From contig CBDDCL010000015.1 of the NCBI GenBank assembly GCA_965226245.1, positions 1,984,001-2,048,000 on the forward strand: a stretch of 64,000 bases of DNA, given 5' to 3'. Below, piece by piece: positions 54,482-64,000 of the stretch. The stretch is from CBDCYS01 sp965226245. Lineage in GTDB: Bacteria; Acidobacteriota; Terriglobia; Bryobacterales; UBA6623. Both the position numbers and the translations under genes were made by a program. Each line of letters opens with the position of its first letter. Positions within the stretch are counted from its first letter, which is position 1. Under the pieces are notes generated by a model. That model was not told the DNA's origin and did not search any database. It saw only the letters and a program-made list of their open reading frames with translations.

Positions 54482-54582
54482 TCACGCTGAGCGCACCACG
54501 GGTTACGCTGGCCGCTGCGCGTTCGCAAGTTTCGGTAAGGCGCCAGCAACCGTCTTTCACCAAGAGCGTGGCCGCGAAAGGA

Positions 54583-55383
54583 CTACGCCGTTTGTCGCTG
54601 CCGCAATCCATGGAAAAGACAGTACGTAGCGACGGCCGCAATGAGGTGTTTTAACGTGTGGCCGCTCCAAAATCCGGTAAGAACATAGATTTGGACGTCG
54701 CACAACTCGCACATCTTGGCCACGGCATACAGAGCCCACATAAGGACAAATTGGCGAGCCTGCCCGTGACGAGGTGGAAACATGCAAACGATGAACGGGA
54801 CGACGATCACCGGATAGAATTGAACAAGCAAGTACAAACGGACGTCTCCTTCGCCCGCCAGCTCGGTCCAGTGCCAGTGCAAAACGCTGTAGAGTCCCAG
54901 CAGGACCATCGGCGCTAAGATAAGCTTCCCGGCGCGGTCGCTGACAAACTCGATGACGACAATTGCAAAGAACGATGTCAGCAGAAGGCTAAAGACAAGG
55001 CGGTCCCACACCAGCGTGCCGTTATTCGGGTTGGCATGATAATAGGCCGAGCCGAAGCAGGTGAGGAACTCTCCGAAGAAAAACACAAAGTACGCCATGG
55101 GCGCCCCAAAATCGGCGAAGGCTTTCGAAGGGACTTTCTGCCTTAACAGCCACCAGCAGCCCAGGGCGCCGATCACCGCGAATGGCGCGTTCGACACCAC
55201 ATTCCACATGTGCGGAACGTCCAGCATGCGCCTCTGGTCGGCAAAGTCGTGGTACTCCAGAGGCTGCGAAAAGGGCGGAGTCAGGAAACCCAGCACGAGA
55301 ATCGTCAGCGTCAACCCGAACAGCCCGATCAGACGCCGTCGCCTTTGTTCAGGGGTCAACTCAATCGTCATGGCAGAGTTCAT
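54583..55383 (-). CDS. CREST-superfamily membrane hydrolase (alkaline ceramidase-like)
   Basis: 266 aa with seven predicted helices. Conserved residues of the superfamily are visible: S-x-x-x-H in FGSAYYHANPNNGTLVWDRL (Ser, His and Asp), and the metal-binding HTLKH in FWSGHTLKHLIAAVA near the end. CREST proteins include alkaline ceramidases and other lipid amide hydrolases that use a Zn-activated water within the membrane. The start overlaps the stop of the acyltransferase-ligase fusion by 4 nt, which ties it to lipid metabolism. Ceramidase, phospholipid hydrolase or another substrate cannot be decided from sequence. Confidence 0.8.
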   Translation of the reverse strand: MNSAMTIELTPEQRRRRLIGLFGLTLTILVLGFLTPPFSQPLEYHDFADQRRMLDVPHMWNVVSNAPFAVIGALGCWWLLRQKVPSKAFADFGAPMAYFVFFFGEFLTCFGSAYYHANPNNGTLVWDRLVFSLLLTSFFAIVVIEFVSDRAGKLILAPMVLLGLYSVLHWHWTELAGEGDVRLYLLVQFYPVIVVPFIVCMFPPRHGQARQFVLMWALYAVAKMCELCDVQIYVLTGFWSGHTLKHLIAAVATYCLFHGLRQRQTA

Positions 55384-58300
55384 CGGCCCCTCTCGCGCGC
55401 CATCTCGCGAAGGCGCCGGAGGTCAATCTTGCCCGTGCCAAGAGCAGGGATTGTGTCAATCAGGTAGAGATTCTCTCGCTTAGGAATGAAGAGCTTCGGC
55501 AGCTCGGACTGCGACAGTCGATTCCAGAGCTCTTCCGGTGCAACTTCCCGATCGGTATAAAACACGACCAGACGCTCACCCCTGCGCTCATCCGGAAGAG
55601 CCGTCACGGCGCAGGGTTTTCCCGCAAGTAATTGCGTCACGACTTCCTCGATTTTGATGTGCGGAACCATTTCGCCGCCGATCTTGCTGAACCGCGACAA
55701 GCGGCCGGTGATGCGGATGAAGCCGTCATCGTCCAGCAGCGCAACGTCGCCAGTCACGTACCACCCGTCTCTCAGGACCTCCTTTGTTTTCTCAGGCTGC
55801 CCCAGGTACCCCATCATGCGGTTGGGGCCTTTGACCAGAAGCATTCCTTCCTGATTGGGGGGCAGCACCTCGCCCGTATCTAAATTCAAAACCTTGACGG
55901 CCACGCCGGGAACCGGATGGCCGACCGTCCCCGCCTTGGACCCGGTTTGGCGCAGCCGTCCCCAGGCGACATCTGGAACGTTCACCGAAACCACCGGCGC
56001 CATCTCGGTCGTCCCATAGCCCTCCAGCAGCCTGAGATTGAACTTCTTTTCAAACGCTCTAGCCAGCGGCTCCTGCAACTTTTCGGCGCCCGCCAGTGGG
56101 AAGCGGAGAGAAGAGAACTGCTCGGGCGAACACTGCCGCAAATAGGCCGAGTAAAACGCAGGTGTCGAGATCAAGATCGTCGCCTTATACCTGGCTACCA
56201 ACTCGCCGATCGTCTTCGCGTCCAAGGGATTGGCATGGTAAACGGCGCCGAAGCCCGACACGATTGGGAACCAGAGCGAGACCGTGTATCCGAAGGAGTG
56301 GAAGAAGGGCAACACTCCCATCATGCGATCATTTTCGGTGACCCAAAATATCTGGGCGATGCTCTCGATGTTGGAAAGGACATTGTGGTGGGAGAGCATC
56401 ACGCCTTTGGGCGCGCCTGTGCTTCCGCTGGAAAAAATCACAGTCGCAAGGGAGCTCGGATCACGCTGTTCCCAGCTGTAGATCATCCGAAGCAACGCTG
56501 CAGGCAGCAGGAAGGCCGCGATCGCGGTGCGGGCTTTCTGGAATGGGGTAATCCGCTTCATCACTCGTTCGACAAAGACCATCCCTTCCATGCGGGGCAC
56601 TCGCGCCTTCTTTAGGAACCTCAGCGAAGTGAAGATGGTCTTGATGCCACACTGTTGTACTGCTGAGCGCATGGTTTCCTCTCCAACCGTAAAGTTGAGG
56701 TTCACCGGAACTTTTCCGGCTAGCATGACAGCAATGTTGGCGAGGGCGCCGCCCAGCGAGGAGGGAAACAACAGCCCCACCATGGATTCGTGCAGGCACT
56801 GTTTTCGAATCAGGCGCGAGAGCGCCAAGGTGCCGGCCAGCGCTTGTCCGTAAGTGAGTTCCGTGCCACTCGAGTCGGCCATGCAGAAGGAAAACCAGCG
56901 GCGCTTGGCCGTCCTAAGGAACCGCAGATGTAACAAATCTCCCGCATGCCGGCGGTATTCCACCGCGGTAGTCCCGAGCTCCATAACCGCCCTGCGCACT
57001 TCGTGCGCCTTGGCGGCCGAGGGCATGGGCTTCCCAAACGACACCGTCACTGGATACGGAACCCGCCTGGGCCATTTCCAGAGCCACCGGCCGTCTTTGA
57101 AGCTGAAGATGCTGCCCCAAATCCCATCCAGGTGAACGGGAATAACCGGCACGTCCAGTCCATTGATGATCCGTTCAAAACCGCGCTTGAAGGGAAGCAG
57201 ATGCCCAGTGCGGCTAACCGCGCCTTCGGCAAAGATGCAAACCACGTGCCCTTGGCGAAGCTCTTTCCGGGCGCGCTCCAATGACTCCGCCACCTTGGCT
57301 CGGTCCCCTCCCTGAACCGGAATCGCGTTCATCAATCGAAAGATCCAATGAAACGCCTTCATCTCGTAGTAAGGCCGGTAGACCATGAAACGGATAAAGC
57401 GCTGGACACAAGCTCCCACCAACAAACCGTCCACCGAAGAAAGATGGTTCCTGAATTATGCATTGCGGGGTGCACCTGAGGAGGGCTGAGCCGCAAGGGA
57501 CCATTGGGGAACGCCCGAAAACATGGGGTAAAAAGGTAGGCTGGCAAAGATTCCAGCTTCACCAGCCAACCCAAAGGAGGTCACCCAAATGGTTACCAAG
57601 CGAAAACAGCATAGCTCCCAAAGGGCCGTCAAACAAGGCCCAGCCGTGACGGTCTCGCAGCCCAATAAAATCGGGGCATCCACGCCTTGACAACTTCCGC
57701 GGCAGGAAGCCGACTCCCTACGGCGGCTTGCCGCCGGTAGTCGAGAGGGCGTTGATCTGAGAGCCTGGCTATGCGCTATGCATAAAATTTTATGCACTGG
57801 CCGCAACGTACTGGAAACACGCCACTTCGGAGCGGGGTTTTGCCGACGCGGATTCTGGGCGGGAGGGGAAACCGGGGACGGAGAAGCCAAAAGACCAGTT
57901 GCCGAGCTCCCACCTTACGACGGCCGTCAAGCCGCTACGAACGCAGCCGCACTCGCAAAGCGAATCTGTGCATAATTCAGGTGGTTGCAGACCAGCAACG
58001 CCGGGCCGCGAAACGGTACGTGCTCCTGCCCGACGATGCGAACCTTGTAGACCGTATGTGTGAACAGCCATAGGACGAATCGAATCAGGAAGTCGGGCAA
58101 GACCTTGAGCACGTACACCGTCGACAGTAGGGTGAAGATTCCGCAGATCAGGATGATCCGGTCCGGCGGCGTGTCGAGCACGTCTCGAAGAACCCAGCTC
58201 ACCAGTGAGGCCAACAAGATCGCCCCGTTGGTCAGGAAACTCTTGGCCGCCAGTATCCGGCCCCTCTCTTGGCGGCCGCTACGCTGTTGCAGGAAGGCTT

Positions 58301-59315
58301 CCAGGGGCACGATAAAGAACCCGGCCGAGAATCCCAGCAAGGCCATCGCTCCCGCCGCAAGGTTGTAGGACTGGCCCGAGAAGGCTAGCAAGAGCGCAAA
58401 TCCGCCCATGCCGACCGCGCCTAGTGGTACCAGACCGAGTTCCACCTTGTCGCCCGACAGCCGCCCGCCGATCACACTGCCCATCCCGATTCCAACAGCG
58501 AGAAACGTTAGCAGGATGCTAATTCCCAGTTCATCCACCGCCAAGAGCTCTGTGCCAAAAAGAAGAATTGCGATTTGGAGGACCCCCCCTAGAAACCAGA
58601 AGTAGGATATGCCCATTACCGTCAGCCATAGCCGCTTGTCGCCGTAAAGACGCCGCACGCCCTGGATGACTTCGGCCCAGGGGTTGAGTTGAAAGGGTTT
58701 CTGTGAGCCTGAAGGCGGGACCCGGGATATGCCCAGGCTGGCGATAAGACCGGCAACGGCGATGGCAATCAGAATCAGACCAATCACCCACAGAATCTGA
58801 TTCCAAGCGGAGAACATCAGTCCGCCGACCGAAGTTCCTAGAATGATGCCCAGAAAAGTCGTCATACTCACCAGGCCATTGCCCCGAGAGAGGTCTCTGT
58901 CGGGCAGCATTTCGGGCAAGATGCCGTACTTAGCAGGGCTGAAAAACGTGGACTGCAGCGCCATCAAGAACAGCACCCCCAGCATCGCTTCCACTCGTTG
59001 TGAAAAGAAGGCAAGCAAGGCCAGGCTCATCGCCACAATCTCGAAAGCTGCCGTGCAGATTAGGACCTTTCGCTTGCTAAAAACATCGGCTATATGGCCG
59101 GCGTAGCCCGAAAACAGGAAGAAAGGCAGGATGAATACCGCCTGTCCCAGAGAAAGGTACTTGCTAGCCCCCGCCGCGCTAAGGGCGACACTGACGGCGA
59201 ACAGCGAAACAATCATCTTGTAGAGATTGTCATTCAGCGCCCCGAGGAACTGGGCCCACAGGAAAAACCGAAAACCGCCGGATTTCAAGAGATCCTTGTA
59301 TTTCCCAACGCTCAC
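55380..59315 (-). pseudogene. aas: LplT-like MFS transporter + PlsC acyltransferase + acyl-ligase fusion (Aas type), split by a MITE
   Basis: N-terminal piece (57982-59315): a 12-helix MFS transporter of the LplT type (GFRFFLWAQFLGALNDNLYK; STFFSPAKYGILPEMLPDRD), then the beginning of a PlsC domain (PALLVCNH). C-terminal piece (55380-57444): rest of the PlsC domain (GLLVGACVQRFIRFMVYRPY; VVCIFAEGAVSRTGHLLPFK) and an AMP-forming acyl ligase (FSSGSTGAPKGVMLSHHNVL; EGYGTTEMAPVVSV; WYVTGDVALLDDDGF; GTGKIDL). Removing 57445-57981 joins CNH-LSSVDG in frame and restores the H-x4-D catalytic motif; the product is 1132 aa. Such fusions import lysophospholipids, activate a fatty acid and re-acylate the lysolipid. 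The start is a GTG with AGGAGG 5 nt upstream. Inactive as it stands. Confidence 0.9.
57450..57981 (+). mobile_element. non-autonomous IS1380-derived element (MITE-like), copy 2
   Basis: 532 bp, apparently identical to the copy at 36951 and in the same orientation, flanked by TGGTT (57445-57449 and 57982-57986). It cuts the PlsC domain of the fusion protein between the catalytic His and Asp. Confidence 0.9.
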
Positions 59316-59579
59316 CGAATCCTCCTATTCCCTCGGTTGGCTCCTGTCAGTTGCTATTGGGTGCTACGGAAGGGGCTGGCTTGTGGCATGGAGAGCAGCA
59401 GTACAGCCGGCCAATAGAAACCTCAGTTCCATTCAACTAGTTATCCGATCCCCTCGCCGGGCAAAGCCAGGGCTGGGGAGGTGTCCATTCAATGGAATCT
59501 CGCACGATCAAAACTCGCCCGAGAGCCCGGCGCTGCCTTTGCCCTTCAGCGGCATTGAAAACCGCAACGCGCGGCTCAG

Positions 59580-61482
59580 TTAGCCATTCAGCTCCGCCAG
59601 CATCCGCCGGACCGAAGATTCCAGCGACATCGTAACCTCCTGAAGCGCCCCTCGCTTGTCGGCCCGATATCGAGGGAGGTGAGCCGCGACGTTTAGCGGC
59701 TCCCCGATTTTCACGATTGCCTTCCGTGGGCCCCAGCTGGGTCTTCGCTCGAACACTTCCCACTCCAGCATCCCCAGCAAGTCCAAAAACCTTTCGGCGG
59801 TCGGTGACTCTCGAACGTAACCGTCATGCACCACGATGAAGCGCAGCACTTGCCGAAGATCCTCATAGAGCCCCTGCGCCTGCTTCTGGCGCCGTTCATT
59901 TAATTGCTGTTCATAATCAGAACTCCCGATGTCGCTGAAGACGATCCGATCGACCATGTTGAACAGGAAACGGATGCGGTCGAGCAGGGGCTGCCCGCGG
60001 CGCGGGGAGACGCCAAGCTCCGTTTCGATCCGGGAGACAATCAACTCCTTCATGAACTGGACCCGCTGGTTCAAGTCCGCGTCCTTGCCTGGAAGGACGT
60101 TGTATTTCTTCTCGATAGCGCTGAGTACAGCTTCACCGACCCGGCGAAGGCGGTCGTAGAGACTGAGCGGCCGCGGATTCGGGCCGACCAGTTTGTGTTC
60201 GAGCTTTTGTAGGGAACGGTCAATTGTGGGATCCATGTCCCGAAGGTATACGAACTTGATTGCCATCGGCACAAAGTAGAGCGGCAGCGCCTCACCTCGC
60301 TTGGTCAAATCCTCGCACGCCCAAAATGCAAACTGCGCTACTCCTTGCTGGAAAGGCATCAGGGTGTCGTTCTGCCCGCAGACCTCGCCTTCAGGGAAGA
60401 TGACCAGCCACCGCTTGCCTTCCACAAGAATCTTGTGGGTCATGCGGAAAGACTTTCTATCCGCGGTGCCCCGCACAATCGAATAGGCTCCCAGCCGCTG
60501 TATCACCTGAATTATGCACAGATTCACTTTGCGAGTGTGGCTGCGTTCGTAGCGGGTTGGCGGTCGTCGTGAGGTGGTAGCTCGGCAACTGGCCTTTTGG
60601 CTTCTCCGTCCCCGGGTTCCTTTCCCGCCCAGAATCCGCGTCGTCAAAACCTCGCTCGGAAGTGACGTGTTTCCAGTGCGTTACGGCTAGTGCATAAAAT
60701 TTTATGCATAGCGCATAGCCAGCCTCTCAGATCAGCGCCCTCCCGACCACCGGCAGCAAGCCGCCGTAGGGAGTCGGCTTCCTGCCGCGGAAGTGGTAAG
60801 GCGTCGAAGCCCCGATTTTATTGGGCCGCGAGGCCGTCACGGCTGGGCCTTGTTGGACGGGCCTTTGGGAGCTATGCTGTTTTCGTCTGGTAACCATGTG
60901 GGTGACCTCCTTGGGGTTGGCTGGCGAAGCTGGGATCTTTGCCAGCCTACCTTTTTACCCCATGTTTTCGGGGGTCCCAAATGGTCTCTTGCGGCTCAGC
61001 CCTCCTCAGGTCCACGCCGCAGTGCATAATTTAGGTATCAACAAACCTAGGGCGGGCCGTCGCTCAAAAGCCTCCTTGGCCGCAACATAGTTGAACTCCT
61101 GGCTCAGCAGCTTGGAAAGGTGAAAGAGGATGTAGGGCTCTACCAACGCGCCGTGGCTAGGCGTCAGGACCACCCGAAGTCTCTTAAGATCCCTCAGACG
61201 CCGCAGGTCCGCTTCGGTCACTTCCACTTTCACGATCTTGAAAGCTAAGCGCAGCGCAAGCGGCAGCACTACCTTTGCAAGCCCGCTAAGGAGCCGGTTG
61301 TTCTTAGGGGGGCGGAAGGTGAAGGGCTTCTGCCTGGACCCTGTGTAACTGACAGCCACGCTTACGGGGCCCAGCAGAACCGCCATGCTATGCAGTACGG
61401 CCTGTTGAACGTCGAAAAAGTGAGCCCAGGGAAACCATCGAACGCCCAAAAGAAGAAGTTCGCTGGACTGCTCGATGACCAT
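59580..61482 (-). pseudogene. PlsC-like acyltransferase, split by a MITE
   Basis: N-terminal piece (61036-61482): LRVVLTPSHGALVEPYILFH contains an H-x4-E motif where glycerolipid acyltransferases have H-x4-D. C-terminal piece (59580-60500): RWLVIFPEGEVCGQNDTLMP (FPEG, substrate-binding motif 3) and LPLYFVPMAIKFVY, then a long helical extension to the C-terminus (about 250 aa). Removing 60501-61035 joins RPALGLLIQRLGAYS in frame, 455 aa. The extension is longer than in ordinary PlsC. It probably acylates a lysophospholipid or related lipid at the membrane. Inactive as it stands. The Asp-to-Glu change in motif 1 is genuine in the sequence and might alter activity. Confidence 0.8.
60506..61035 (-). 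mobile_element. non-autonomous IS1380-derived element (MITE-like), copy 3, diverged
   Basis: 530 bp, reverse orientation relative to copies 1 and 2, flanked by TATCA (60501-60505 and 61036-61040). Ends are CCTGAATTATGCA on one side and CCTAAATTATGCA (one change) on the other; the body differs at many sites from the other two copies, so it is an older insertion. It carries the same palindrome GCATAAAATTTTATGC near 60691. Confidence 0.88.
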
Positions 61483-62645
61483 GGGAGAATCCTCTCTCCC
61501 CCCATTTGGGGGCCTTCTTGTCGTTTCTAGGCGTTTGTCGAAAACCCGTAGCTGTCGAGGTCTCTTTATCTATACCCTCAACAGTGCTGGATACATGCGC
61601 TTCTGGGTCATGGCAGTCAGCCGACAGACAACGCGACAGTGCAATGCTCAAGAGCCTGGCGTCCTCCACCTATGACATCCATCCCGCCTTCTCCCGCTTG
61701 GGGAGGATTTCGCTGCCATTACTCGTTGAAAGCGCCAGGCCGGTCGGCGGAGGCAATGAGCTCGCTGAGGCTGGCAAAGCGGGCCCCGCCCGTCTCAGGA
61801 ACCGCGTCGAGGAAGGCAACGAAACCAAGTTCGGGGCTTTCTCCTTCGTGCTCCGCGGCGAATTTGCGTATGATCTCGATGGCCGGCAAGGTGTCGCGCC
61901 CCATGACCTTCACCAGGGGAAAGTGGAGCAGACCCTCGTAGGATCGGTAGATCACCTCCGTGCAGACCAGCTTGTCGGAACTGAAGAAATCGAACTCGAA
62001 GTCGTAGGGCTTTCCCTCGTGACTGAACGCGCGTACGATCGCTTCCGCAATCCGTTGCTGGGGCAAACGAGGACGCAGTACAGCCACGTAGTCCGCCTGC
62101 ATCGAGTGTTCGAGGCTGTTGAAGATGACCCCCTCGCTTACGGCCTCGATGACTGTCTTCGGCCAGCCGTGGGCATCCGTCTGGCGCCATTCCGACAGCC
62201 GCGCGCGGACCGCGGACTCGTCGAGAATCCCCAGGCGAGCCAAGTCCGCCTCTCGCCCGATGTATAAGGCCGCGTGCGGCCAGAAGCCGGGCAGGAAGGC
62301 GTTGGACAGATACCAGTTTCGACGCTCCAGCAGAATATCCCCAGGTTCGAGCAGCTCTTCCATCTCTTCGATCTGGGTGACGCTGATGAACGGCGGCCGA
62401 TTGACGATTTTGGCGTCACCAATCCACTCGGACACGAGAGACTGCACGGCAAATACGGGCTTGTAGGCGTCGCTCCTCACACGCTCGCGGAGCCGGGCGA
62501 GACTGCTCCTGTCCTGGCTGGCCTGATGACTGCGCACGTACCCGGCCGCCTCGACGATACGGCCCTCGAGCCAATCGAAGTCCTCCTTGGGCCAGACTTC
62601 GGCGCTGCGCCACTCCGGGCCCTTCTCTTCGAAGTAATGAGCGAG

Positions 62646-63672
62646 ATGGGGTATTTAGTTGACTCCAGTAGCCACTACATCTTGGGGGTGGGGGTGCCGG
62701 CCCTGGTGGCCTCGACCATTGTCTTATAGGGAGCAGGGTCGGCGGCGACCGCCTGCTGGAGGAGGCGATAGAAAAGTTTGCCGCGCGACCGTGAGGTCCG
62801 CCGGTTGAAGCGGAACGTGAACTCGTCCAGGTAGTAGTCCAAATACTCGTGACTGACAGCCCCCTGGTGGGTCCCCAACAGCCAGCGCTTTAGCAGAGAG
62901 GCGACACGATGGACTCTCGGCAGCAGCTTACTCGCCGATTGCCGCTTCCCGCGCAGCACGGTGACTTCATGGCGGTATCCTTTGTTCTCCAATCCCGCAT
63001 AGCCTTCCCAGCCGTCGGTGTGCACGAGGCTGCCAGGTTGGATAGCTTCTTCGACAAAGGCTTCCAAGCTCGCCGCTGAGGCATCCGCGATCCGACGGAG
63101 CCGGATGCGACCCATACCGCGCCCATCCTCCTCGGCAGCAACCGCAACTAACGCTTTGCCAACCATTTCGCGACCTCGGACGCCCTCTTCGACTCCGCCC
63201 ACATACGTTTCGTCCACCTCCACCCGGCCGACCAGCCGATTGCGACCGGGGCGCACCATGGCGCGGCGGAACTTGTGCAGCCAGGTCCAGGCGGTTACAT
63301 AGCTACCCAAACCCAAGACCCGCTGCAACTCCAGCGCGCTGGCCCCGCCTTTTTGCGTTGTCACCCACCAAGCCGCCCGGAACCACAACGTCAAGGGCTT
63401 GCGGGTGTCCTGGAAAATCGTGCCCGCCGTCACCGAGGCCTGGTAACCGCAGTCGGCGCAGAGCAGCAGATTGCGTTTGCTGGCCCATGAGGACTGGATC
63501 CCACAGCGCGGGCACACGAACCCCTCCGGCCAGCGCAGCTTCAGCAGGTACTCCCGGCACGCCTCCTCGGTCGAGAATCGAGCTTCCAACTCGACGAGGT
63601 TTCGGGGGTAGTCCTCCTTCATGCCCCCAACCACAACATATTGTGGCTACTGGAGTCAACTAAATACCCCAT
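62646..63672 (-). mobile_element. IS1595-family insertion sequence, copy J (complete)
   Basis: 1027 bp in reverse orientation, flanked by TGAGCGAG (62638-62645 and 63674-63681), with one extra T (A in IS orientation) at the 5' end of the element. Lies inside the YiiX-like gene. Confidence 0.93.
62675..63622 (-). CDS. IS1595-family transposase, copy J
   Basis: Same protein as copy A, intact. It is some 24 kb from the next copy, which shows that the element spreads beyond the main island. Confidence 0.92.
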   Translation of the reverse strand: MKEDYPRNLVELEARFSTEEACREYLLKLRWPEGFVCPRCGIQSSWASKRNLLLCADCGYQASVTAGTIFQDTRKPLTLWFRAAWWVTTQKGGASALELQRVLGLGSYVTAWTWLHKFRRAMVRPGRNRLVGRVEVDETYVGGVEEGVRGREMVGKALVAVAAEEDGRGMGRIRLRRIADASAASLEAFVEEAIQPGSLVHTDGWEGYAGLENKGYRHEVTVLRGKRQSASKLLPRVHRVASLLKRWLLGTHQGAVSHEYLDYYLDEFTFRFNRRTSRSRGKLFYRLLQQAVAADPAPYKTMVEATRAGTPTPKM

Positions 63673-64000
63673 TTGAGCGAGTTCCTCGCACTTGCTAAGG
63701 TTATGATGGTCAGCGACATTGTCGTGGATCTTGTCGAATATTCCCGCGACCAGGCCCCAATTCGGCTCGGGCTCATTCAGCTTCCGCCGCAACCTGGGCT
63801 GGTCGCCGTAAGTATCGATTAGCCTGAGGCTGGTCTCGTACAGCGTGGTTGCCGCTGTTAAGCCCACCACGAAGGCGCGAGCCTTCAAGTCGGGATCGCG
63901 CACCGACTCGAATCCGGAGTAGAGTGTCACCATGCGGACCAGAGCCGCCCGTTGGGCCAAGTAGCTGACGAACAGCCAGCGGATCTGGTCCTCCTCCTCG

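Larger units (their letters stand above)
53526..54582. other. 1-kb intergenic region with a kinase gene remnant
   Basis: No complete gene. It contains a truncated protein-kinase start (54423) and possibly one small ORF on the minus strand (54006-54230). The rest shows no family resemblance. Confidence 0.5.
61719..64000 (-). pseudogene. YiiX/YebB-like permuted papain-fold (NlpC/P60 superfamily) protein, split by an IS and open at the window end
   Basis: The visible part is at least 415 aa. The C-terminal domain (about 180 aa, 61719 to about 62350) has ELLEPGDILLERRNWYLSN, FLPGFWPHAALYIGRE (His of the catalytic dyad), VIEAVSEGVIFNSLEHSMQA and DKLVCTEVIYRSYEG (catalytic Cys), which is the permuted order of YiiX/YaeF/LRAT-like proteins (hydrolases or acyltransferases acting on amide or ester bonds). 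The N-terminal part is helical (63682-64000: LYETSLRLIDTYGDQPRLRR). Removing 62646-63681 joins CEELAHYFEEKGPEW in frame. It precedes the PlsC-like gene on the same strand, so a lipid substrate is plausible. Confidence 0.8.

Noticed and set aside
1..64000. tRNA and rRNA genes
   Set aside because: I scanned for T-loop-like GGTTCGAATCC motifs and rRNA-like blocks and found none that could be supported.

Overview
The window reads as a chromosomal segment of a Gram-negative, GC-rich bacterium that most resembles Acidobacteriota of the Solibacter/Bryobacter type. The main clues are a secreted beta-propeller protein ending in the TIGR03437 domain (a family I know mainly from Solibacter-like genomes), a truncated kinase start of the kind common in that phylum, lpxD and outer-membrane proteins, and very heavy insertion-sequence traffic. 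No rRNA, tRNA or CRISPR array was recognised.

Layout. 0.2-6.5 kb: a small anchored protein, a zinc-free NADPH oxidoreductase, a NarL-type response regulator and two large polytopic membrane proteins (GT-C-like). 6.8-17.7 kb: a Tad/Flp-type pilus locus (cpaA, cpaB, cpaC, cpaE, cpaF, tadB, tadC, then a 31-codon membrane peptide). It is damaged by an IS630-type element, a 77-bp piece of a foreign transposase gene inside cpaB, and an ISKra4-type element inside cpaE. 18-24.9 kb: the TIGR03437 protein split by IS1595-type DNA, a beta-barrel protein, a DUF1080 protein and a DPM1-like glycosyltransferase. 25-41.5 kb: an insertion island. A yceI gene is split, and one very long gene is cut into six coding pieces by five insertion events. 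41.7-47.1 kb: envelope genes (TIM-barrel epimerase-like protein, lpxD, pilD, two glycosyltransferases, HU). 47.2-50.4 kb: infC with an AUU start and a leader hairpin, then a group II intron. 50.5-53.5 kb: a ClC channel and a PDZ pseudoprotease. 54.6-64 kb: a leftward lipid cluster (CREST-type hydrolase, LplT-PlsC-acyl-ligase fusion, second PlsC-like acyltransferase, YiiX-like permuted papain-fold protein), three of whose four genes are split by insertions.

The most valuable result is reconstruction. When each insertion and one copy of its target duplication is removed, every split gene closes in frame: cpaB (280 aa), cpaE (399 aa), TIGR03437 protein (1032 aa), yceI (184 aa), LplT-Aas fusion (1132 aa), PlsC-like (455 aa) and the YiiX-like protein (open at the window end). 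The longest case, 30312-41524, closes to about 1264 aa with one remaining in-frame TAG. Its order of TPR repeats, a GreA/GreB C-terminal-like domain and a PIN-like nuclease domain matches a predicted conflict-system architecture (TPR-GreAB-C-PIN).

The dominant mobile element is a 1027-bp IS1595-type IS. The full-length copies (19418, 27456, 30338, 37637, 62646, plus 33893 with one altered end) encode the same 319-codon transposase reading frame, and a seventh (36002) is itself split by a 532-bp non-autonomous derivative of the IS1380-type element at 38946. Three further copies (20445, 26510, 32966) are shredded, and each lies directly beside an intact copy. That pattern could be real recombination scarring or an assembly/consensus artefact and needs raw reads to decide.
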